A stretch of 31,266 bases of DNA. It comes from Chara braunii. Its lineage: Eukaryota; Streptophyta; Charophyceae; Charales; Characeae. The notes beneath the pieces were generated by a model. That model saw only the letters and a list, made by a program, of their open reading frames with translations, was not told where the DNA came from and did no database searches. Positions 17,670 through 27,262 of the stretch are shown piece after piece. The stretch covers positions 965,999 to 997,264 of the forward strand of contig BFEA01000341.1 in assembly GCA_003427395.1 (NCBI GenBank). Reading direction: 5' to 3'. Position 1 is the stretch's first letter. Each line of letters opens with the position of its first letter. A program made the translations under genes and the position numbers.

Positions 17670-19105
17670 CGGCACAATGCTAGACCATTCGGCTTGGAAA
17701 CAATGTCCAACGTGCCTTAAGATATACACGAACAGGTTGCACTACTACTACTCTCTTCTTTGGGCATTTGGCTTAGACCATTCGGCATGGAAACAATGCT
17801 TAGCCGCCCTGAACTGTTTAATATCCCAAATTTAATACCTTTCTACAATGCTTAGCCGGCCTGAACTGTTTAATATCCAAAATTTAATAACTTTCTGACT
17901 TTGTTCTCAAAAGAAAATGCAAATATGGGCAGGGGACTGAACCATTCGGCTTGGATACAATGTTCAGCTTGCCCAAACTACTTCCAATTATACTTAGCGA
18001 TGTCCCTTCTCTTCTTAGTGATATGGCTTAGCGCTGGACCATTCGGCTTGGAAACAATGCCCTGCTGTTAGTTCACATGCAAATATAAGTAAAGTACTTT
18101 CTTTTATACTCAGTTTATACTTATGTGCGTGGTTTTCAGGCTAAACCATTCAACTTAGAAACAATGCTCAGCCTTAGACCATAAATCCTCCCTCAGAATG
18201 AAATAAACATTAAACCCTTCACATCAGGCAAACCCTCAGAAAATAAACATAGCAACCAAGCCATTTAGCTTAGAAACAATGCCTGGCCCTTCATAAAACA
18301 ACCAAATAAACATCGCCTTGGGCCATTCAACTTAGAAACAATGCCCAGTCTTTGGTTGACCCTGTCAAATCAGTTTGTCTTCCTCCCACCTTCCCCCATT
18401 TCATCCCTTAGTCTGCTTTCAGTCAAAATAAAGATGAAACTTAAACTTCACTCTCATGCATTCCTTCCATTCAATCTGATTAAGTCTTGGAAAAAAACAT
18501 AGGGACACACATGCATACGTCAGTCAAACTACAGGGACATAGTCAAACATGGGTATAGTGGGGTCGTACAAACAAAAGAATGAATACCTGATAGTTCCCT
18601 GCCTCCAGAACCTCGCCTAGGTTCCCACAGAGTTCCTGCAATCGGTGGGTGGACACCCCACAGAGTCTTGATGAGGTCTTACGGGTTGCAATCTCACGTG
18701 CCGCCTTCCTCTCAGAACCAACAGACTAGACTTAGAGTGAGAAGGGCAGAAAGAGATAGGTTGAGACTCTCAGACCCAAGAGAGGTGCACTCAGACTCGC
18801 GGGAGAGGGCCTTGGTTCCTCGATGCGCCTGAGGGCCCCGCAATGGCGGCCAAACTGTGCAGCGGGTTGGTCAAACTAAAGTCCCACTATCCTCCGTTGA
18901 CCCTCCGACGATTCCCCCAACCGTAGCAATAACCTTGCTGAGCTCATAGTCCAAGTTGGGTAACAGCTTGATCAGCCTGAAATCAACCCACCAACCGTTG
19001 ACTTCCCTAATGACCCTTCGAACTTCAGTAGTACTCTCTTCATAGGGCCCAGCCACCCCTCCGGCTCGCGACCCTAAGCGCTTCAGCCAAACGTAACCTG
19101 CAAAG
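17670..19105 (-). mobile_element. Unrecognised element with hairpin array, copy B
   Basis: Inverted homologue of 11280-12625, sharing the same ordered landmarks: the coding-like segment at 19105-18880, TTTGGCCGCCATTGCGGGGC (near 18857-18838), the GCAACCCGTAAGACC block (about 18690-18675), CCTAGGCGAGGTTCTGGAGG (about 18624-18604), GTCAACCAAAGACTGGGCAT (about 18360-18341) and the hairpin array. Unlike copy A it is followed by the ~234-bp tandem repeat and palindromes, so copy A may be truncated at that end. Class unknown. Confidence 0.7.
17679..18347 (-). ncRNA. Array of hairpins with conserved loop (copy B)
   Basis: Seven full loop cores with consensus ATTGTTTCYAAGYYGAATG (minus strand) plus one partial at about 17847. 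Stems, in plus coordinates: 18319-18323/18343-18347 (5 pairs); 18254-18261/18281-18288 (8, 3 wobble); 18138-18146/18166-18174 (9, 2 wobble); 18036-18039/18059-18062 (4, 1 wobble, plus two outer pairs); 17936-17942/17962-17968 (7, 1 wobble); 17679-17685/17705-17711 (7, 2 wobble). The one near 17777 pairs poorly. All wobbles are G.U only if the minus strand is the RNA, matching the orientation of copy A. Spacing is irregular (about 60-130 bp). Confidence 0.7.
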
Positions 19106-19110
19106 CACAC
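18871..19110 (-). CDS. Unrecognised coding-like segment of the hairpin element
   Basis: A 79-codon frame on the minus strand containing GYVWLKRLGSRAGG (residues 5-18) and EVNGWWVDFRLIKLLPNLDY (about 35-54). It is preceded by TGTGCTTTGCAG, a plausible 3' splice site, so it could be an exon joined to upstream sequence. Copy A has a decayed counterpart: a shifted reading near 11365-11400 gives IRGVIKHV where this copy has FRLIKLLP. I recognise no protein family. The product may be a Gag-like or host-derived fragment; the start codon is uncertain. Confidence 0.3.
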   Translation of the reverse strand: MCFAGYVWLKRLGSRAGGVAGPYEESTTEVRRVIREVNGWWVDFRLIKLLPNLDYELSKVIATVGGIVGGSTEDSGTLV

Positions 19111-19922
19111 AAGTCAGCAGGCAAGGCTACAGCCCCGCAACTATCTTCGCTCACCCTGTATAACGACTAAGTCACACACCCGCCAATCTGTACGCAGCCT
19201 CGGGTTTGCCTCCTTGTCACTCCGGCTAGTTGGGTGGGTGACACGCTGGACTGCAGTTAAGTCTCTACCCTACTGTTATTCTCTCGTCCCCCTCCTCTGT
19301 CTGTCGGTCGTCTGTTTTGCAGATGCGAATTCTGCTGGTCTCTTTCGTGCGCCGGTACCGACCAACAAGCAGGGCACCTTCCTCACTACCCGCTCACTGC
19401 GCATGTCGGGCCAGCCAGCGGGCACGCCTCCTATGCCCCCTTGGCTACTTCAACTTGCTCGACAGTCGACCTAGCCTCACTAACGCAAATCGAGGGCGAC
19501 TCTGACTCTAGAATCCCAGGTGATTCATGGGCCCGTCGAAGATGAGTACTGGTTCGCCTGTGGAGAACCACTTGCACGAGGTTAATGACTTGAGACGATC
19601 GACACACCCCCAACAGGTCATAGCCAAGCTTAATGGAGGGGGAACGCACGAGCTCGACCACGGCCACAGCGAAGAGTACGATGAAGCTCCCAATACCAGT
19701 GAGCACGTCCGCTCACACTTGAGCTAAAATGAGAATGAATCCCTCGCTAAAACACGGAACTATTCGTGCACTTCCCAGCCACTTCGTTGCTTCGTCGTTT
19801 CAACTGGGTAAGCATCTGTCAGCAAGTACCTTAAATCCCCCGCCCCCTCTCGACTCGCCATTACGCTACTATCGCCGGAAGGATGAGCAACACGAAACGG
19901 GTCTCCCGAACATAGCCAAGTG
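19111..19922. other. Intergenic, no recognised gene
   Basis: Several overlapping frames of 60-91 codons in all phases without motifs. Confidence 0.4.
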
Positions 19923-20114
19923 CATGAATTGTCGTGCGTACGCACGAGGAGGAAAGAGAGAGTCCTCCATCGATAGGTGGAGCAACGCGCCGGGTAACAG
20001 GTAAGTCTCGCACTAAANCATGAATTGTCGTGCGTACGCACGAGGAGGAAAGAGAGAGTCCTCCATCGATAGGTGGAGCAACGCGCCGGGTAACAGGTAA
20101 GTCTCGCACTAAAG
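19923..20114. repeat. 96-bp tandem duplication meeting at a single N
   Basis: 19923-20017 and 20019-20113 read the same, base for base as far as I can check, and the N at 20018 sits exactly at the junction. Each unit contains the 16-bp palindrome TCGTGCGTACGCACGA. Either a recent tandem duplication or, quite possibly, an unmerged overlap between contig ends. Confidence 0.85.
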
Positions 20115-21689
20115 CAACCAGCAAAAAGTTGAATGAACCTCCCGTTAAAAAAAACGGCCAGCTTCTCGACAGTACAAAGTCGCCTCTCCTACACGCGGCC
20201 TCTTCTCCCGTTTCTTCGCCAATCTAAGCTCTCCATCAAACACACAATGATCTGAAACCCCCAATTCAAACCTTCATCCGCCCGTCTTCGCTACGAAACG
20301 CACGAGACAACAGAGAACTATTCCCGCCATATCTGCTCGTTTCATTCCCCTCCGCGCATGGCCATCCCTACTATCCTCCTAACACCCTAACACTAAAACT
20401 AACTTTACCATGCTATTCGCTTGGGGCAAAAACCCCGGGATCGTCTCTCCTCCTACCCAAAACCGTCCCCAATCGATCACACTTCCACTTCTTCGTTGCG
20501 TCTCACCCGCCTGTCTTGGTTCTCCCTCGCCTCAAATTGCGCATGGATCCGGTCGCGAATCGTGTCCGGATGCATCCGTCTCTCCCCCGCTCTTACTAAC
20601 AGCGCTCGGCTCCCCTGCTCGTGTTGTCGTCACCTTTGTCCTTCGACACTGCGTGGTCCGACAACATTCAACTCCCGAAGAAAAAAGCGTTTGGTTGTCG
20701 GACCTGCTCCCGGTATTGTTTCAATTTTTAACAGATGTCCTGAAGGACAAAAACTTGCGGCCTATCCCCCCCCCCCCCCCCTTTCAGGAAANCGGGCCCC
20801 AGGTTGTTCGGAGCCGCCCCTTTTTACCATCTCCACCGGAGCTCGTACTCAGGCCTCTTCCTTCACCCGCTCACGGGTGCACCCACTAAGCTATACCAGC
20901 ACCAACTCCTGAACCTTGCCCCGCTATAGTGTGCTTGGCACACTATACTCCAACATCACTCTTACCTGCTGAGCCCCGACGGGCACGCTCCCATCCAATT
21001 CTCTTATAGCAGATCATAGCCGGCGAATCGACACAAGAAACCTCACCAACACCTTATTCACATAGAGACTCGGATGGTAAAAGCCCGCCCGGCGAGTGGA
21101 AGGAAACAGCAGGCCTTACCAATACCGCCTTGGGCTAGCGGAGCTACTCTATGGGCAGGAAAAATCTTGGGGGGGGGGGGGGATAGCCTCGTCGATCCCT
21201 CGACCCCATGGTTCCTTCGCTCCTTTCCAGTGCTCCCGTGTCGTCGCTCGCCGGCCTCGACCCCTGAATCCCCCAAGTGAAAGTCCGATACCGTGACCAA
21301 GCACTAGGCCCAAGGCTGGGTCTAGCTCCAACGATCATCTAAGTGAACCAATACTGCGCGACGTGCAGCCCTACTGAAAGCGCCTCAAAGTCATCCTGGT
21401 GTCGACGCCGCCCTCCGTACGTACGTGCAAGTCATAGGTAGGTGCACCAACCTAGAGGCATAATCCTTTCAATCCTAACTCGATCAAAAGACAAAAAATT
21501 GGGCCGGTGACCACGCCGACCTTATCAGTCATCAACCAAAAATAAAATGATCACGCGAGCCTCAAAACTGCGTCCCCACACACTCTCTACTTTAGTCAGC
21601 CATCCAGTCAACGTAAACCACAAACGCAGCTGCGCCTCGCGCGGCACGCGTTAACTTCAAACCAAAACTATTTTCTGTCGCCTGCAGAA
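20115..21689. other. Intergenic, no recognised gene
   Basis: C-rich region with a poly-C run just before the N at 20792 and a G-run at about 21170-21181. Overlapping frames of about 160 codons (20410-20912) lie in two phases over the same DNA, cross the N, and have compositions expected of C-rich non-coding sequence. Confidence 0.45.
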
Positions 21690-22028
21690 ACCAGGGCGGA
21701 TACCCGTGTTTTGGGTATTCTCACCGACAACTGAGTCCATAACAAGCTTAGAGTATTCCACCGTGGACGATCAGCCTGCCTCCTTCATTAGGGAGATGGC
21801 GAAATTGGCGGCATCTCCACCAAGGCACGAGCTCGCCATCAAGACACGGTCCCAATATGGAGAAAACTTTGCATACATATACGTGCCCATATGCGCCTCC
21901 CACTGGTAAACGTTATATTCTCTCTTCCCATTGTACGTCGAGGGAAGCTTCACTTTCATATACTCTCTCCTTTCTCCCTCTTCCAACTGATTGGGATCTA
22001 CCTTTCTATCCCCCTCCTTCAGACACAC
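21690..22028 (-). pseudogene. gag: Gag capsid-domain fragment, second family member
   Basis: The minus strand encodes STYNGKREYNVYQWEAHMG, then SPYWDRVLMASSCLGGDAAN and FAISLMKEAG. It is clearly homologous to the capsid-like region of the plus-strand element (YTGKREESVLHWIAAVESY, IPYWDRVLMATLCMADDAM, FAISLQKEAD). After KEAG there is an in-frame TGA, then a continuing match TVEYSK (TMIEYS in the other copy), after which similarity is lost near 21690. The fragment is cut from its upstream coiled-coil part by a ~510-bp insertion. Confidence 0.75.
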
Positions 22029-22538
22029 GTGGTTAACGGGACCCCCAGTTTCAGCTCCTTGACTAACAACACCAAAACTGAAATTAGGGTTTGGGGGTCA
22101 AATTTGATTTGATTTGATTTTTTTTTTCTTTGCATGTTTTTGTTTTGGTTCAAGGTTGTTGTGTACCGAACTTGGTCTCAATTGGAGCATTGGAATTTCC
22201 TCTGCTAAGATTTTTGGAAGTTCTCAAGATTTATGAAACTAAATGTTGGCGGAATTTGCATGAAAGTGCATTTTTGCCTTGCTGTTTTATAGGGTTTTCC
22301 TCTGCTAAGATTTTCGGAAGTTCTCAAGATTTATGAAACTGAATTTGGCAGAATTTGCATGAAAGTGCACTTTTGCCTTGCTGTTTTATAGTTTTTTTTT
22401 TTTTTTTTTCTTCGTTGTTTTTTTTTGCAGTTAGTAACTATGGTCTCTACTCTATGACTTGGTGGCAAGTTTGGTTAAAACTCCCCTTGAATTTTGTTAT
22501 AAATGGCATGACAAGTTGTCTGAAAATTAGGGTCTTCG
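22029..22538. other. Insertion (or intron) inside the minus-strand gag relic
   Basis: This ~510-bp segment interrupts gag relative to the plus-strand family member, where the two halves are about 60 bp apart. It is T-rich on the plus strand, contains a tandem duplication (22196-22295 and 22296-22391, about 100 bp per unit) and a T-run ending TTTTTTTTGCAG (about 22432), like a plus-strand intron 3' end. On the minus strand CCTAATTTCAG could also act as an acceptor. I cannot tell an intron from an inserted element. Confidence 0.55.
22196..22391. repeat. ~100-bp tandem duplication
   Basis: Units at 22196-22295 and 22296-22391 share TTTCCTCTGCTAAGATTTT and TTCTCAAGATTTATGAAACT, and both end CTTGCTGTTTTATAG. 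Small differences, including a short indel, show it is not a fresh duplication. Confidence 0.85.
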
Positions 22539-23585
22539 TTAATTGCTTCTCTTCGGACCTCCATCGCCATCATTTCCACCATCTCCACCTCTACCACCAC
22601 TTCCTGACTTAATTGTGGCAATAGTGTCTACTAACCTCGAGGTGAATATTCCTTCCAGTTGCTGTGCATATCCCTTGACGCGCTTATCTATTTGGTGGGC
22701 AACAACACTTAGGTAATTAATCCAAGTGCCTTTGGATTCGTGATTGTGTTGTTCGAGTCGGGCAATCGACTTATTTATAGCGGTGGTTTCCTGGTTAGTA
22801 TGTAGCAGGGCACTGGCCACAAGGGTACGATCATCCTTCCACTCACCCTCACGGCCCGTTTGTTCCCTGAGCTGGCGTTCAATCTCTTCCCCTTCAACTT
22901 TCAATCTTCTTTTCTCATCCAACTCCACCCTTTTCTTTATCAGGAGCTGTTGATGCAATTCATGTTCGTTTTCCTGCATCAGCAGTTCTCTCTCTGTGTC
23001 GTCCTCTGCCGCCTCCAACTTAGCTGTGAGTTCATCCCTCTTGGACTTTGATTCTTTTGCCCACTTCTCCTTTCTGAACCCAAACTTCTCCACCCATGTC
23101 TGGGTGTCAACTGGTAGAAATACAGTTAACTGGACTCTCCCTTTTCGGTCCGCATACCTCCAACTCTATGCTTGGGTTCGTCCAACCTCACCTCCTCCTC
23201 CTCTTCTTCTTCTTCTTCTTCTTCTTCTTCTTCTTCTCCTCGTTCTTCTTCTTCTTCTTCTTCTCCTTCTTCTTCTTCTTCTTCTTCAACGTGTTGTTTC
23301 TGTTTCTCTAGCATTTTTAACTTCTCCGCCAAATCTACTCTCCTTTTCCAGACTCTCTTTCTCCTCGTCTTTCTTCTCTCTTCTCCTCCTTTCTGTCCTC
23401 CTCCTTCGCCAGTCTCCTATCAATTTCGTCCTGCTGTTCAGTGGAGTATGGCTGTGTGGACGCTCCGGACCGACTCACATCGTGCATGCCAAAGGTCTGT
23501 GCGAAAGCCAGTGGAAAGAGGAAACTAAGGAGGGGGCCCTAGATAGCGGACAGGGCCAAAAAACCAACATCGGGTAGTCATCCAT
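22539..23585 (-). pseudogene. gag: Gag coiled-coil N-terminal region, second family member
   Basis: A start-like ATG at 23585-23583 (MDDYP, in a CGCCATGG context) corresponds to MDDYS of the plus-strand copy; even the preceding ACCTGTGC is shared. The frame soon stops. Further down, a poly-Glu tract encoded by GAA repeats (23190-23290) lies in one frame, and then the 184-codon frame from 23093 carries a charged coiled coil: ELHQQLLIKKRVELDEKRRL, LLHTNQETTAINKSIARLE and a Gly/Asp-rich end at SGSGGRGGDGGNDGDGG. Each has a counterpart in the other copy. At least two frame changes separate the start from the coiled coil, so it is a relic. The GAA repeat explains some of the frame noise. Confidence 0.75.
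23190..23291. repeat. CTT/GAA trinucleotide repeat within gag
   Basis: Long CTT run with a few CCT and CGT interruptions. On the minus strand it encodes poly-Glu; on the plus strand it gives spurious poly-Ser, poly-Phe and poly-Leu frames. Confidence 0.95.
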
Positions 23586-24070
23586 GGCGATGGTCGGCAC
23601 AGGTAAGTTGATTCCGCCTCCTCAACACATAACTGCCCTCAATACTTATACTAATCCTAACCTAAATCAGGGTATGATAAGCTAATTCCCTTCCCACTTT
23701 TGTCACTAAAGCTTTCCTAACATCGGGTGGGCAATCGACAGTTTAAGCTCAGCCAACACAGACCTAAGGAATTCTTTAACGACGCAGACAGGACGTCGTA
23801 CCCACCGATATGAAGGATGGCTCTCAACACTTAGACTAGTTCCTCACTGATCGCAGCAGTTTTCGCTACATATATAACTATCACTAATTTTTGGCTTGTG
23901 ACAGGTAGACGATCGGGGCCCTCCGATTTTACACTCCGCGACGCTTCCGATCGTCTGCTGATCGTTTTCTCTTAGAAGTTGAACCGCCGCACATGGTGCG
24001 GGGCCTGCATGCCAGCACCGGTACCATTTGCGGTACCTGGTCCACGCGCCTGCGCGGGTACTGTCGCATG
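23586..24070. other. Upstream of the minus-strand gag relic
   Basis: No primer-binding site or LTR end recognised upstream of the MDDY start, so this copy has lost or never had its 5' end here. No host gene. Confidence 0.45.
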
Positions 24071-24188
24071 TTACTGGGCCATCGCCGGAACCGCGCACGG
24101 TACCGGGGCAATGTGTGTACCATCACACGTTACCGGGCCAGTGCCGGTAACGCGCGCGATTCCGGGGCAGTCTGCCCTTACAACGTAT
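24071..24188. repeat. 59-bp GC-rich tandem repeat
   Basis: Two diverged units (24071-24129 and 24130-24188), each starting TTACYGGGCCA and containing CGGTAACGCGCGC- or CCGGAACCGCGCAC-like and CCGGGGCA words. Related ACCGGTACC and GCGGTACC words extend back to about 24015, so the array was once longer. Confidence 0.65.
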
Positions 24189-24349
24189 AGCAACAAACTC
24201 TTAGGGCACTGCCCCGGTAGGTAGACTAGACGCCGTCAGTAGACGTGGACTACTTTCTAAGCTACGGCGATGGGACTCTAGACGGTCTAAGGTACTCGAC
24301 GACGTTGTGGACTGCCCTACTCTACGCTTTCGACACACAAGTGCGCGCG

Positions 24350-24351
24350 CA

Positions 24352-24390
<39 letters not shown>
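24350..24390. repeat. AC microsatellite
   Basis: An (AC)n tract of about 20 units with one TA interruption. Confidence 0.97.
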
Positions 24391-24393
<3 letters not shown>

Positions 24394-24492
24394 GGGCGAT
24401 GTGGAGAGTCCTTATTGCATCTTGGGCAGACTGTCGGGGCTCAGCCTCCTGATGAGTTGATGAAAGTTTGACGAAACAGTCTAGCACAGTCC

Positions 24493-24711
24493 TCTCTCTC
24501 TCTCTCTCTCTCTCTGTGACACACACACATGCACAAAAAAGAGATTGTTGCTCCTAAACTTTTTGTCGTGCTAGAGATTGGGCTGTGCATCGGGACGAGC
24601 TCTGCATGGAGAAGGTTCGATGTTGGTGCTCGGGCTGTGCATTAGAGCGCGCCAGCATGCATGACAAAAAGTTTAGGAGCAACAATCTCTTTTTTGTGCA
24701 TGTGTGTGTGT

Positions 24712-24746
<35 letters not shown>

Positions 24747-24825
24747 GGCTGTGCATCGGGACGGGCTTTGCATCAAGAAGGTTCGACGTTGATGCTCGGG
24801 CTGTGCATTAGAGCGCGCCAGCATG
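24493..24825. repeat. Composite of a ~75-bp inverted repeat and an 85-bp direct repeat
   Basis: 24516-24567 is the exact reverse complement of 24663-24714 (52 bp); the arms extend outward through complementary CT/GA runs to about 24493 and 24741. The 95-bp spacer holds most of an 85-bp unit (24575-24659) that is repeated directly at 24741-24825, just outside the right arm, with a handful of substitutions. The layout arm - unit - inverted arm - unit suggests a foldback structure or a duplication with inversion. No coding capacity. Confidence 0.9.
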
Positions 24826-25021
24826 ACTGAAGGTGAGTTATTTCGTGCTTTTTGTTTGTGCGTGTTTGTGTGTGTGTGTGTGCGTGTGCGACACTGCAAC
24901 GCTTCGCTTGATGCTGTTACTCCACTGTATGCTGCAACGCTCAATTTCGACTTTGCTACTCTACTCTACATTGCAACGCCACGCTCGCCACACTCAATGG
25001 TGTTCGCTACTCTACGGTGTG
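24826..25021. other. GT-rich and unique sequence, no gene
   Basis: Short GT/TGTGTG run (about 24865-24887) followed by a stretch with loosely repeated TGCAACGCT and TGCTACTCTAC words. Confidence 0.6.
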
Positions 25022-25106
25022 CGAGAGAGAGCGGGATAGCGGGAGCGGGTGCGGCACAAGGTGGAGAGGGGGAAGCGAAGGGGGCGATGGGCGTCGGACG
25101 AGCACG

Positions 25107-25164
<58 letters not shown>

Positions 25165-25264
25165 TGGGATAGCGGGGGCGGTGATGGTAACGGGATAACG
25201 GGAGCAGCACTAGGTGGAGAGGGGAAGGGGGATGGGGAGATGGCCGCCGGGTCGAGTGTGCACG

Positions 25265-25300
<36 letters not shown>
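25022..25300. repeat. Duplicated GC-rich unit with GA microsatellites
   Basis: Two related units, each GAGCGGGATAGCGGG-like, then GGTGGAGAGGGG, then CACGCAAGAGAGAG: about 25022-25110 followed by (GA)n 25111-25161, and about 25162-25265 followed by (GA)n 25266-25299. The second unit has an extra ~15-20 bp. The frames with long Arg-Glu repeats here are artefacts of the (GA)n tracts. Confidence 0.8.
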
Positions 25301-25301
<1 letters not shown>

Positions 25302-25770
25302 CCAACCTAACTAACTATGCGCCTCCCCCTCCTACCCCCCACTCGATCAACTGTAGTATCTACTTCGATCAATTTCAATGCCCGCTCCCCCACACTCAAT
25401 CGCTGCTCCCCTCCCTCCTGCCAGTGTTCCTTCCACACGCGCCTCCCATCTCGTTCGGAACCCCCGCTTGCGAAGTCTTCGTCCGTCGGCCCGCACTCAG
25501 ATGCACGTCGCCCGCCACCGCAACCTCCCGACAATGGAGACGGGGACCGCATCCACTGTGGACGACCGACGCCACCGCGTGCTACTGATGTTGTCGACGA
25601 CTGCACTCTCGGCCGCTCCCTCCTGTTATCGGACGCCTCTCATCCCACGGACGCACCCTTCGCAGTTCGGTCGACCAATGTCACCTGCCCTGCGTCGTCG
25701 TCAGGGTGAGGGTTCATGAGGACTGTCCATGTGGCGGCCGATGAGCTCCCGCTACCTAGCCGGAACCATC
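25301..25770. other. Intergenic, no recognised gene
   Basis: C-rich sequence with Pro/Ser-rich open frames in several phases (up to 130 codons). No motif, and the frames are typical of C-rich non-coding DNA. Confidence 0.45.
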
Positions 25771-25988
25771 GTCCGACCACTTTCCCAACACCGGAAAGCG
25801 GGTCCCCATGGGAGCGTCACGGGAGACCCTCTGTACGCTTTAAGAGTATTAAGAGTATTAAGGATAGAAGGCGTAAGGCCCAATTTAGTCCGACCACTTT
25901 CCCAACACTGGAAAGCGGGTCTCCGTGGGAGCGTCACTCGAGACCCGCTGTACGATTTAAGAGTATTAAGGATAGAAGGCGTAAGGCC
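25771..25988. repeat. Tandem repeat, units of 110 and 101 bp
   Basis: Units at 25771-25880 and 25888-25988 start GTCCGACCACTTTCCCAACA and end AGGATAGAAGGCGTAAGGCC. The length difference is one extra 9-bp AGAGTATTA in the first unit. A few substitutions separate them. Confidence 0.9.
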
Positions 25989-26150
25989 GTAGAGGCGTGC
26001 GCCTCCCGCTTTCTCTCCTCCTCCAACGCCTTCTCCTTGCCCTTTTCCCCCTTCCCCCCTACCCCATCGGCGCAGCGTCGCTGCGGCAGGTCCACTTTTC
26101 CAATTAAACTGCAGATTACACAATGAAAAAGATTGCAATTTCCTAGAGAC

Positions 26151-27245
26151 TGTTAAAAGGGCCTTTACCCGATTCAGGGCCTGAATGACGAATTCAGCAT
26201 TGGGGCATCCTTCGGCCAGAACCTAACACATGAAAAGCAAATCAAAAGGCATGTTCTCTGAGTCAAAAGTCGCATCCTAACTAAGTGAAAAGTCATGTCT
26301 AAGGTTAAAGTTGTGCCCCTGGACGAACAATCACAATATTCAGGTTTTGAGGGTCATATCTGTTCATCCAGGAGGTAAGTCATGTCTGTTCGTGCAGTGT
26401 ATGTGTCTGTTCAGGCCATAGGTGTGTCTTTTCAAAAAGAAAGTCAAAAGACAGGTCCCAGTCCGACCAAAGTCCAACAATCAGTCTAGATTCAGGGCAG
26501 AAGTCCGAAATTCAGGCTTAAGGACCGCAGCAGCAGTAGACCCTGAGGGAAAGGTACTGGGACACACTCTACACAGACTGGGACAGGGAAAAGAGTTCCG
26601 AGGGAGGCTGATTCAGGCCTCGGTAGGCCAGGCCAGCCTCCCACACGACAGATTCTCCAGTAGCATTGATATGTGGAAGTGCTGTAGCACTTGTGCGTTG
26701 GCTGGCTGGATGAGCGCTGGCAGGAGAAGCTGCGCTACGAGGAAGAAGTCTGGTGCTGGCTTGCAAGAGGGAGCCATAGCTGCGCCAGCATATTAGCAGT
26801 AGTAGTAGTAGAAGGGTTAGTGTGTAGTCTTCAATGAGTAGCATTTAGAGTAGGTTCTCGTAGACAGGGAGTGTGCATGCATGTTGAGTGAAGGGAACCA
26901 GAACAGTGATCTTGAGAGAAGACAAAGAGAGAAGAGACAGGTTATGGTACTGGATATGGAAGATACTTACCTGTTGGCGCTACACTTGTGATCTGGGGCA
27001 GACGCTGGCTGAGCCAGGCCCTGTGTGTATGGTTGATTGAGGGAGAGACATGTACTTTGGGGGCGCTGAACTCGTGAGCTTGAGATACTCTTGTTTAATG
27101 TGATTTGATAATATAAGCTGCGCTATCTGGTTCTCATCTTGTCTTATCTCAACTTGGCTTTGTGTGAGATACTCATCTGTGTGTTGACACTTGTGCATGC
27201 GAAAAGATACACTCCAGCAAGGTGTGGTCAGACAGGACCTTTGCA
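26151..27245 (+). repeat. Putative 5' LTR
   Basis: Begins TGTTAAAAGG and ends CCTTTGCA, giving the usual TG...CA ends with a short imperfect inverted repeat (AAAGG/CCTTT). It ends five bases before the primer-binding site. The length of about 1095 bp is ordinary for plant LTRs. The 3' end is well fixed by the primer site; the 5' end is inferred from the inverted repeat only, because the 3' LTR and target-site duplication are not in the window. An AATATAAG near 27110 is a weak TATA candidate. Confidence 0.55.
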
Positions 27246-27250
27246 AATTT

Positions 27251-27262
27251 TGGTATCAGAGC
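27251..27262 (+). other. Primer-binding site for initiator tRNA-Met
   Basis: TGGTATCAGAGC is the standard plant LTR-retrotransposon primer site, complementary to the 3' end of tRNA-iMet, and marks where minus-strand DNA synthesis starts. It lies five bases after the putative LTR end. Confidence 0.85.

Noticed and set aside
20410-20912. Two overlapping ~160-codon frames
   Set aside because: They occupy different phases of the same C-rich DNA, cross an N, and have no motif.
23096-23577. Plus-strand poly-Leu/Phe/Ser frames that resemble membrane or low-complexity proteins
   Set aside because: They are antisense readings of the GAA-encoded poly-Glu part of the gag relic.
24823-25314. 163-codon frame with Arg-Glu repeats
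   Set aside because: It is a translation of (GA)n microsatellites.
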